Position numbers and translations under genes: made by a program. From NCBI GenBank assembly GCA_013824055.1, contig PNNE01000384.1, positions 1 to 6,054 on the forward strand: a DNA stretch of 6,054 bases, read 5' to 3'. This stretch comes from Rhodobacter sp. (GTDB lineage: Bacteria; Pseudomonadota; Alphaproteobacteria; Rhodobacterales; Rhodobacteraceae). The notes below the pieces were generated by a model. The model worked only from the letters and a program-made list of their open reading frames with translations. It made no database searches and was not told the origin of the DNA. Shown here one piece after another: positions 1 through 5,084 of this stretch (the first letter of the stretch is position 1; each line of letters opens with the position of its first letter).

Positions 1-1179
1 GGCGAAGCGTTCCGAGATGGCGCGGTAGGCCGGGTCCAGCTTCATCGCCATGTCGGCGTCGGTCATCATCGGCATGCGGCGGATGGTCGGATCCTCGACA
101 TCCACCGGCATGTCCTCGGGCGCGATGTTGATCGGCTGCCACTGCCAGGCCCCGGCGGGAGATTTCACCAACTCCCAGTCGTACTTGAGCAGCAGGTCGA
201 AATAGCCGCCGTCCCACCTGGTCGGATGCGTGGTCCAGGCGCCTTCAAGGCCCGAGGTGATCGTGTCGCGACCGACCGAACGGGCGGCATGGACGTTCCA
301 ACCCAGACCGCCTTCTTCCAGCGCCGCACCTTCCGGCTCGGGGCCGATCAGGGCGGCATTGTTGTTGCCATGCGCCTTGCCGACAGTGTGGCCGCCGGCG
401 GTCAGCGCCACGGTTTCCTCGTCATCCATCGCCATGCGGGCGAAGGTCTCGCGCACGTCCATCGCCGTGCGCAGCGGGTCGGGCTGGCCGTCCACGCCCT
501 GCGGGTTCACGTAGATCAGGCCCATGACCACGGCGGCCAGCGGGTTTTCCAGGCTGGAGCGGTCTTCCTTGGACGGGTAGCGCTGGTCGGTCAGCCATTC
601 CTTTTCCGACCCCCAGTAGACGTCCTTTTCCGGATGCCAGATGTCCTCGCGCCCGAAACCGAAGCCGAAGGTCTTGAGACCCATCGATTCGTAGGCAACG
701 GTCCCGGCCAGGACCATCAGGTCGGCCCAGGACAGGCGATTGCCGTACTTTTTCTTGATCGGCCACAGAAGGCGCCGGGCCTTGTCGAGGTTGGCGTTGT
801 CCGGCCAGGAGTTCAGCGGCGCGAAGCGGTGGTTGCCGGTGCCCGCGCCGCCGCGGCCGTCGGCCATGCGGTAGGTCCCGGCGGCGTGCCAGGACATGCG
901 GATGAACAGGCCGCCGTAATGGCCCCAGTCGGCGGGCCACCAGTCCTGGCTGTCGGTCATCAGGGCGGTCAGATCACGCTTCAGCGCCTCGAAATCCAGC
1001 TTCTTCACCTCTTCGGTGTAGTTGAAGCCGGTGAGCGGATTCACCTTGGTGTCGTGCTGGTGCAGGATGTCGAGGTTCAGCGTCTTTGGCCACCAGTCCG
1101 TGACCGTCTGCGTCGTCGTGGTGATCGCGCCGTGCATCACCGGGCATTTGCCGGTGCGTCCTGCGTCATTGCCGTCCAT
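1..1179 (-). CDS. katG: Catalase-peroxidase KatG, N-terminal part (cut by window edge)
   Basis: Bifunctional haem enzyme that destroys H2O2 by catalase and peroxidase reactions in the cytoplasm. 393 residues are visible, a little over half of the roughly 720-740 usual for the family; the reading frame runs off the left edge and the C-terminal domain is not seen. The distal haem-pocket motif RMSWHAAGTYR gives Arg94, Trp97 and His98. Tyr223 (IYVNPQG) and Met249 (ARMAMDD) are the partners of Trp97 in the Met-Tyr-Trp crosslink needed for catalase activity. TAGGHTVGKAHG supplies the proximal haem ligand His264. All key residues in the visible part are intact. The start ATG (1179-1177) is supported by GGGAG six bases upstream and by the typical opening MDGNDAGRTGKCPVMHG. 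It is transcribed divergently from oxyR, the expected peroxide-responsive activator. No sign of damage. Confidence 0.98.
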   Translation of the reverse strand, partial: MDGNDAGRTGKCPVMHGAITTTTQTVTDWWPKTLNLDILHQHDTKVNPLTGFNYTEEVKKLDFEALKRDLTALMTDSQDWWPADWGHYGGLFIRMSWHAAGTYRMADGRGGAGTGNHRFAPLNSWPDNANLDKARRLLWPIKKKYGNRLSWADLMVLAGTVAYESMGLKTFGFGFGREDIWHPEKDVYWGSEKEWLTDQRYPSKEDRSSLENPLAAVVMGLIYVNPQGVDGQPDPLRTAMDVRETFARMAMDDEETVALTAGGHTVGKAHGNNNAALIGPEPEGAALEEGGLGWNVHAARSVGRDTITSGLEGAWTTHPTRWDGGYFDLLLKYDWELVKSPAGAWQWQPINIAPEDMPVDVEDPTIRRMPMMTDADMAMKLDPAYRAISERFA

Positions 1180-1200
1180 CTTGCTCTCCCTGAACTGGGT

Positions 1201-1237
1201 GTGAAAAAACAAACCGGGCGCCCGGTCCCGGAACCGG
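1201..1237 (-). promoter_or_regulatory. GC palindrome plus T-tract in the katG leader (attenuator-like)
   Basis: Read on the katG strand, the perfect 14-bp palindrome ACCGGGCGCCCGGT (1226-1213) is followed directly by TTGTTTTTTC, the shape of an intrinsic terminator (stem ACCGG/CCGGT, loop GCGC, extendable by two G-U pairs). It ends about 22 bases before the katG start. Just upstream on the same strand, CCGGT (1237-1233) can pair instead with ACCGG (1226-1222) around the loop TCCGGG. That uses the same arm and would exclude the first hairpin. Because oxyR is divergent, there is no upstream minus-strand gene for this structure to terminate, so it would act inside the katG 5' leader. Function is inferred only; the stem is short and it could be chance in GC-rich DNA. 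Confidence 0.35.
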
Positions 1238-1287
1238 AGGGCGACTCGGATGCGTGATATCGTGGTCCATCGCTACCACCCTGCAGC

Positions 1288-1293
1288 GATAAT
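1288..1293 (+). promoter_or_regulatory. Candidate -10 element for oxyR
   Basis: GATAAT matches five of six bases of the sigma-70 consensus TATAAT and lies in an unusually AT-rich patch of the katG-oxyR gap. No convincing -35 hexamer sits 16-18 bases upstream. Transcription would begin near 1300, giving a leader of roughly 34 bases before the ATG at 1334. That start site would fall at the edge of the OxyR-like operator, as expected for autorepression. Confidence 0.4.
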
Positions 1294-1298
1294 GGGAA

Positions 1299-1335
1299 TT
1301 TTCATTTTCCTATCGCCGCGATATGCAGAGACTAT
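1299..1335. promoter_or_regulatory. OxyR-like operator between katG and oxyR
   Basis: The core is TATCGCCGCGATA (1311-1323), a perfect 13-bp palindrome around C1317 with the LysR-type T-N11-A form. Laid on the E. coli OxyR pattern ATAG-N7-CTAT-N7-ATAG-N7-CTAT, three tetrads fit with exact seven-base spacing: CTAT (1310-1313), ATAT (1321-1324, three of four) and CTAT (1332-1335). The outer left tetrad (TTTT, 1299-1302) fits poorly. The right-hand tetrad overlaps the oxyR start codon. Binding here could activate katG leftward and block oxyR rightward. A weak katG -10 candidate, TATCAC on the minus strand (1259-1254), lies at a suitable distance, but no clear -35 is seen. Confidence 0.55.
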
Positions 1336-2224
1336 GACAAAGATCACCATCAAGCACCTGCGCTATTTCGACGCGTTGGCCCGACACCGGCATTTCGGCC
1401 GGGCGGCAGAGGCCTCGGCGATCTCGCAACCGGCGTTGTCGCTGCAGGTGAAGGAACTGGAGGACATCCTGGGCGCGCCGCTGGTCGAACGCGGCGCGCG
1501 GCAGATCAGCCTGACCACGCTGGGCGAGGAATTCGCGCTGCGGGCGCGGGATGTCTTGCGGGCGGTGGACGAGCTGGGGGCGCTGGCGCGGGCCTCGACG
1601 GGACCCTTGTCGGGGCGGCTGCGGCTTGGGGTGATCCCGACCGTGGCGCCCTATCTGCTGCCGCGTCTGATGCGCGAGCTGGACGCGCGGTTTCCGGGCC
1701 TGGAGCTGCGCCCGCGCGAGGCGGTGACGCCGAAGCTGCTGCGCGACCTGGGCGAGGGGCGGCTGGACCTGGCGCTGCTGGCGCTGCCGGTGTCAGAGCC
1801 GTCGCTGGTGGAACACCCGCTTCTGGACGAAGAATTCCTGCTGGTCCGGGCCAAGGCTGCGTCGGATCAGCCGGTTCCGGCGCTGGACGAGTTGCGCGAG
1901 ATGCAGCTGCTGCTGCTGGAGGAAGGCCACTGCTTCCGCGATCAGGCGATTGCGGTCTGCAAGCTGTCGCCGGGGCTGACCGGCGATATCCTGGAGGGCT
2001 CGTCCCTGGGCACGCTGGTGCAGATGGTGGGGGCCGGGATCGGTGTGACGCTGATCCCCGAGATGGCCGCAGCGGTCGAGGGGCGGGCGGCTCCGGTCGC
2101 GCTGCACCGGCTGCCCGAGCCGCGCCCCAGCCGGACCATCGGCCTGGTGTGGCGGCGGTCGAACCCGCTGTCCGACCGTTTCACCGACCTGGCCGAGGGG
2201 CTGCGCGGGGCGCTTGCCGGGTAG
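1334..2224 (+). CDS. oxyR: Hydrogen peroxide-sensing LysR-family regulator OxyR
   Basis: Cytoplasmic thiol-switch transcription factor of 296 residues. An N-terminal winged helix-turn-helix (about residues 5-63, with FGRAAEASAISQPALSLQVKE) binds DNA. The effector domain follows, with the OxyR-typical GVIPTVAPYLLPRL (99-112). The redox segment EEGHCFRDQAIAVC places Cys200 and Cys209 nine residues apart, the spacing of the disulfide-forming Cys199/Cys208 of E. coli OxyR; the adjacent His199 and Arg202 also match. This distinguishes it from an ordinary LysR protein. The frame is open upstream to another ATG at 1250, but MTKITIKHLRYFDAL is where family members begin, so the start is set at 1334 even though its ribosome site (GCAGAG) is weak. 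The divergent partner is katG, its expected target; an operator-like palindrome lies just before the start, suggesting autoregulation. Confidence 0.96.
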   Translation: MTKITIKHLRYFDALARHRHFGRAAEASAISQPALSLQVKELEDILGAPLVERGARQISLTTLGEEFALRARDVLRAVDELGALARASTGPLSGRLRLGVIPTVAPYLLPRLMRELDARFPGLELRPREAVTPKLLRDLGEGRLDLALLALPVSEPSLVEHPLLDEEFLLVRAKAASDQPVPALDELREMQLLLLEEGHCFRDQAIAVCKLSPGLTGDILEGSSLGTLVQMVGAGIGVTLIPEMAAAVEGRAAPVALHRLPEPRPSRTIGLVWRRSNPLSDRFTDLAEGLRGALAG

Positions 2225-2299
2225 CCTTCTCGTGCGCCTTCGGCTTCTCGTCGGTGTGTGCCCCAGCGAGGAGAGACGAAGTCATCGACGAGCGGCGCG

Positions 2300-3367
2300 T
2301 CAGGCGCCCCAGGTGCGCTCCAGAAGCCGCAGCCAGTTGCCATGCGCGATCTTCCGGATCAGCGGCTCGCCCAGACCCATCCGGCGCATCGCGGCGATCA
2401 GGACCGGCAGGCCTTCGACCCCGCCGATGTCGCGCGGCGTCGTCGCCCCGTCGTAGTCCGAGCCGAGGCCGACATGATCCTCGCCCGCCAGGTTCAGCAG
2501 GTGCTCGATGTGGTGCATGACCGGGTCAAGTGGCATCTCGGGGCTTTCGCGGCCGTCGGGCCGCAGGAAGCAGGTGGCGAAGTTCAGCCCCACCATGCCG
2601 CCCGTCTCGCCGATGGCGCGCAACTGGCGGTCGGACAGGTTGCGGCTGGACGGTGTCACGGCATGGGCGTTGGAATGGGTGGCGACGAGAGGCGCGTCGG
2701 ACAGCTTTGCCACATCCCAGAACCCGGCTTCGTTCAGGTGGGACAGGTCGATCATGATCCGCAGCGCATTGCATTCGCGGACCAGGGCCTTGCCAGGGTC
2801 GGTCAGCCCCGGCCCGGTGTCCCCGGTCGAAGGGAAGCGGAACGGCACGCCCTGGCCGAAGATCGTCGGGCGGCTCCAGACCGGCCCAAGCGAGCGCAGG
2901 CCCATCGCGTGGAAAAGATGAAGCGCATCAAGGTTCGCACCGATGGGCTCGGCACCTTCGAAGTGCAGGACCCCGGCGATCACGCCTGCCGCCATCGCGG
3001 CGCGGATGTCAGCCGCCGAGCGGCACCAGCGGAAGCGGCCGCCAGAGGCACGCTCCATCCACAGCAGATGGCCCAGCATCTCGGTCGCGACGGGCTGGGC
3101 CGCCCTGTGGTCGATCAGCGCCGGAAGCGGCACGTCGTAGGGCGGGTTGTCCATCAGGTCGTGGTACGAGGCAAGGTCCGCCGTCTCGGGCGAGGGGATG
3201 TAGACAGCGAAGAGCCCGCCCGCGAAGCCTGACGACAGCATCCGCGGCAGGTCAAGGTGCCCGGCCCCTTCGCCAGTCAGCCAGAGCTGTGCCCGGTTCT
3301 CGCCGGCGGCGGCGATCTTCAGGACGATGTCGTTGTGGCCGTCGAACACGGGGACGAGGTCGGGCAT
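2300..3367 (-). CDS. Membrane (renal)-type dipeptidase, peptidase family M19
   Basis: Zinc-dependent dipeptidase of 355 residues that hydrolyses dipeptides, in some members including D-amino-acid dipeptides; the natural substrate cannot be read from sequence. The ligand set of the binuclear zinc site is visible: His11 and Asp13 in FDGHND, Glu137 in LHFEGAEP, His210 in MIDLSH, His231 in THSNAHA, and Asp304 in GLGSDYDG. The stretch HSNAHAVTPSSRNLSD is a family signature. No signal peptide is evident, so a cytoplasmic location is likely. The start MPDLVPVFDGHND (ATG 3367-3365) is chosen because family members begin just before the first zinc motif. The frame stays open further upstream, including an ATG at 3490-3488 that would add 41 Arg-rich residues, but neither start has a good ribosome site. 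It is convergent with oxyR (75-bp gap) and divergent from the copper genes, so probably its own unit. Confidence 0.94.
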   Translation of the reverse strand: MPDLVPVFDGHNDIVLKIAAAGENRAQLWLTGEGAGHLDLPRMLSSGFAGGLFAVYIPSPETADLASYHDLMDNPPYDVPLPALIDHRAAQPVATEMLGHLLWMERASGGRFRWCRSAADIRAAMAAGVIAGVLHFEGAEPIGANLDALHLFHAMGLRSLGPVWSRPTIFGQGVPFRFPSTGDTGPGLTDPGKALVRECNALRIMIDLSHLNEAGFWDVAKLSDAPLVATHSNAHAVTPSSRNLSDRQLRAIGETGGMVGLNFATCFLRPDGRESPEMPLDPVMHHIEHLLNLAGEDHVGLGSDYDGATTPRDIGGVEGLPVLIAAMRRMGLGEPLIRKIAHGNWLRLLERTWGA

Positions 3368-3452
3368 TCTGGCGATCCGGGTGATCTGGGTTGCCGCCCC
3401 ACTCTTTCCCCGATGCCCCGCCAGGGCAAGCCACCTGCGCCGCTTTGCCCGA

Positions 3453-3481
3453 TTGACCGCGTCGTCGATCAGGCCTAACCG
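3453..3481 (+). promoter_or_regulatory. Possible promoter for the copper-chaperone gene run
   Basis: TTGACC (3453-3458) matches five of six bases of the sigma-70 -35 consensus. Exactly 17 bases later lies TAACCG (3476-3481), a poor -10 element. It sits in the 121-bp gap between the dipeptidase and the small Cys-protein gene. If used, transcription would begin only a few bases before, or at, the ATG at 3489, which would make that start nearly leaderless or favour the in-frame ATG at 3519. Confidence 0.25.
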
Positions 3482-3488
3482 GAAGGCC

Positions 3489-3851
3489 ATGCTGGCTTTT
3501 GTCTCGCAGCTTCGTCGGATGGTGCTTGTGGCGCTCCTCACCCTGTCGCTGGTCGCGACCGGGTTTGCCCATCGCATGGCCGATGCCGATGACCAGACCC
3601 TGGCGATGATGCTTGCGGCCGGGGCCTCGGCTGCGGACATCTGCGGCGAGGCGGGTGATGGCTCGCGCCACGCCGATCCGCTGTGCCAGGCCTGCCAGAT
3701 CGCGGGCGGCGCGGATCTGCCGCAGCTTTCGGGACCGGCCCGTCCGGCCGGTCTGGTGCTGCTGGCCGAAGTGAGCGCCCCACGCGAGAACGCAAGGGCG
3801 GCGCGGGTCCTGGACCTGGCGCGGGCACCGCAGGGACCGCCGGTCGGCTGA
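3489..3851 (+). CDS. Small secreted Cys-containing protein, DUF2946-like, before the copper chaperone
   Basis: 120 residues, biochemical function unknown. The N-terminus MLAFVSQLRRMVLVALLTLSL continues to ATGFA: a basic stretch, a hydrophobic core and a plausible signal-peptidase site near residue 27, so the product is probably periplasmic or anchored. The mature part has three cysteines, Cys52 and a CQAC pair (Cys66/Cys69), and ends in a Pro/Arg-rich tail (ARAPQGPPVG). Small signal-bearing proteins with a CxxC motif beside copper genes are commonly assigned to DUF2946; I recognise the overall look but cannot confirm membership. The PCu(A)C gene follows 109 bases downstream on the same strand, suggesting a role in copper handling or thiol chemistry with it. 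The start is uncertain: GGAAGG lies only two bases before the ATG at 3489, and an in-frame ATG at 3519 also leaves a hydrophobic signal. A long open frame on the opposite strand is not credible as a gene. Confidence 0.72.
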   Translation: MLAFVSQLRRMVLVALLTLSLVATGFAHRMADADDQTLAMMLAAGASAADICGEAGDGSRHADPLCQACQIAGGADLPQLSGPARPAGLVLLAEVSAPRENARAARVLDLARAPQGPPVG

Positions 3852-3901
3852 TCGCGGGCGCGTGGCCTTCGGGGCACCGCCGCTGACCTCTCCGGCATCC
3901 T

Positions 3902-3925
3902 TGGCCTGCCTGGTGCGGCGGGCCA
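3902..3925 (+). other. Stem-loop in the gap before the copper-chaperone gene
   Basis: TGGCCTGCC (3902-3910) can pair with GGCGGGCCA (3917-3925) around a six-base loop, a nine-base-pair stem with one G-U pair. No T-tract follows, so it is not a standard terminator. It could stabilise the downstream mRNA or partly attenuate read-through between the two genes. Function is inferred, and such stems also arise by chance at this GC content. Confidence 0.3.
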
Positions 3926-3960
3926 GTCCCAACCCCTGCATGTTCCGAAAGGACTTACCG

Positions 3961-4452
3961 ATGCAACGACTGTTTGTGCTTGCCACCGCCCTTTTCCTGG
4001 CCGCGCCCGCCTTGGCGCACGAGATTGTCGCAGGCGATCTGCAGATCATCCATCCCCATATCCCCCAGCCCGCGGCCAGCGCGAAGAGCGCAGGCGGCTT
4101 CATGGCCATCGTCAACAACGGGACCGAGGCCGAACGGCTGATCGGCGTGGAAACCGCCATCGCGGCCAAGACCGAGGTCCACGAAAGCAGGGTCGATGCG
4201 AATGGCCTCGGCACGATGACCCATATCGAGGCGCTGGAGATTCCGGCCGGCGAAACCGTCAGCCTGGAGCGGGGCGGATATCACGTCATGTTCATGGGTC
4301 TGACGGGACCCCTGACCGAGGGCGAGATGCACAAGGCCGTGCTGATCTTCGAGAAGGCGGGCCGGGTGGAGATCGAATTCCAGATCGATCCGCCGATGGG
4401 CAAGGGCGAGATGGATCATTCGACGATGGATCACGGTGTCGCCCACGACTGA
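3961..4452 (+). CDS. Periplasmic copper chaperone PCu(A)C
   Basis: 163 residues. A clear signal peptide, MQRLFVLATALFLAAPALA, is probably cleaved before His20. The mature cupredoxin-like domain carries the family copper(I) motif H(M)X10MX21HXM: His74, Met86, His108 and Met110, with exact spacing (Glu75 replaces the optional Met). Family members hold Cu(I) in the periplasm and deliver it to the CuA site of cytochrome c oxidase, or to cbb3 oxidase assembly; they are called PcuC, PccA or PCuAC in various bacteria. The C-terminal tail from Met146 is rich in Met and His (MDHSTMDHGVAHD) and may be a second copper-binding site. The start is supported by AAAGGA seven bases upstream; an in-frame GTG at 3862 would bury the signal peptide and is not used. 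It lies between the small Cys-protein gene and the TrmO-like gene, all co-directional. Confidence 0.95.
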   Translation: MQRLFVLATALFLAAPALAHEIVAGDLQIIHPHIPQPAASAKSAGGFMAIVNNGTEAERLIGVETAIAAKTEVHESRVDANGLGTMTHIEALEIPAGETVSLERGGYHVMFMGLTGPLTEGEMHKAVLIFEKAGRVEIEFQIDPPMGKGEMDHSTMDHGVAHD

Positions 4453-4501
4453 CCTTGCATTGCGGCCTTCGGCACAGCACCATCGTTCGGCGCCAGCGGC
4501 C

Positions 4502-4506
4502 GGAGG
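4502..4506 (+). promoter_or_regulatory. Ribosome binding site fixing the TrmO-like start
   Basis: GGAGG lies eight bases before the ATG at 4515. It decides the start against an in-frame TTG at 4455, which would add 20 residues with no family resemblance. Confidence 0.75.
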
Positions 4507-4514
4507 CCCATTGC

Positions 4515-5015
4515 ATGACCGAGGCTTCCAACGGGAAAACCGTCCGTCCTGGCGAGGTCGCGCTCAGCTTCGACCCCGCCAGGATCGCGGCGGACGCGCA
4601 GATGCGCTTCATCGGACGGCTGCGCAGCCCCTGGTCCCAGGGCAATTGCCCGAAGAACCTGCGCGAGGCGCGTGAGGCGGGCGGCACGTTCCGGGCCGAG
4701 ATCGACCTGCCGTTCCGGCCCGGGCTTCTGGGCCTGGAGCCGGGCCAGCCGGTCATCCTGCTGTACTGGACCGGTCGGGCGCGGCGCGACATGATCGTGC
4801 TGAACCCAGCGCACCGCGACGGCCCGACCGGAGTCTTCGCGCTGCGCGCACCCGCCCGCCCCAACCCCGTCGCGGTGGGCGTGGTCCGGTTGCTGGAGAT
4901 CGACCGGGCGGCGGGACTGCTGGCCCTCGATGCGCTTGATGCCTTTGACGGCACTCCGCTTCTGGACATCAAGCCCTGGCTGCCCTCGGTCGATGTGCCG
5001 CCGCCGCACCTGTGA
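4515..5015 (+). CDS. trmO: TrmO/TsaA-family (UPF0066) tRNA methyltransferase-like protein, single domain
   Basis: 166 residues. TrmO uses S-adenosylmethionine to N6-methylate threonylcarbamoyladenosine (t6A) at position 37 of some tRNAs, tuning decoding in the cytoplasm. Family motifs are visible in order: FIGRLRSPW (32-40), NCPKN (44-48), LLYWTGRARRDMIV (82-95), GVFALRAPARPNPVAVG (106-122) with the hallmark RPNP, and DGTPLLDIKPWLP (145-157). The protein matches the beta-barrel catalytic domain only; E. coli TrmO is about 235 residues with an extra C-terminal domain, absent here, as in many shorter bacterial and archaeal members. Substrate specificity therefore cannot be assumed. It begins 62 bases after the PCu(A)C gene in the same direction, with a strong GGAGG site, so co-transcription is possible. 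A functional link to copper is not evident. Confidence 0.87.
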   Translation: MTEASNGKTVRPGEVALSFDPARIAADAQMRFIGRLRSPWSQGNCPKNLREAREAGGTFRAEIDLPFRPGLLGLEPGQPVILLYWTGRARRDMIVLNPAHRDGPTGVFALRAPARPNPVAVGVVRLLEIDRAAGLLALDALDAFDGTPLLDIKPWLPSVDVPPPHL

Positions 5016-5026
5016 CCCCGCCTTCA

Positions 5027-5055
5027 TTTACCCCGCCCGAAAGCTGCGCTACATC
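5027..5055 (+). promoter_or_regulatory. Weak promoter candidate before the FAD oxidoreductase
   Basis: TTTACC (5027-5032) and TACATC (5050-5055) are separated by 17 bases in the 69-bp gap after the TrmO-like gene. Both match the sigma-70 hexamers only partly. It would leave a leader of about 20 bases before the ATG at 5085. The gene could equally be read through from upstream. Confidence 0.2.
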
Positions 5056-5084
5056 CCGGGACGGGCGTTTCAGGCAGGGCGGAA

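Noticed and set aside
226..1257. Long plus-strand open frame opposite katG, reaching into the katG-oxyR gap
   Set aside because: It is the antisense shadow of KatG, whose haem and crosslink residues are all present on the minus strand; the plus-strand protein has no recognisable family features.
1250..1333. Upstream ATG adding 28 residues to OxyR
   Set aside because: The extra residues are not seen in OxyR proteins, and the segment contains the candidate -10 element and operator.
2225..2310. Possible bidirectional terminator between oxyR and the dipeptidase
   Set aside because: Only a short stem (GGCGC-GTCAG-GCGCC at 2294-2308) across the dipeptidase stop codon and a small CTTCTCGT direct repeat (2226, 2244) are visible; no T-tract on either strand.
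2258..3232. Long plus-strand open frame opposite the dipeptidase
   Set aside because: The minus strand has the complete M19 zinc-ligand set; the plus frame is a GC-driven shadow.
3368..3898. Upstream extension of the dipeptidase frame by up to 177 residues on the minus strand
   Set aside because: The extension is Arg/Ala/Ser-rich and low in complexity, lies antisense to the signal-bearing Cys-protein gene, and M19 dipeptidases begin close to the FDGHND motif.
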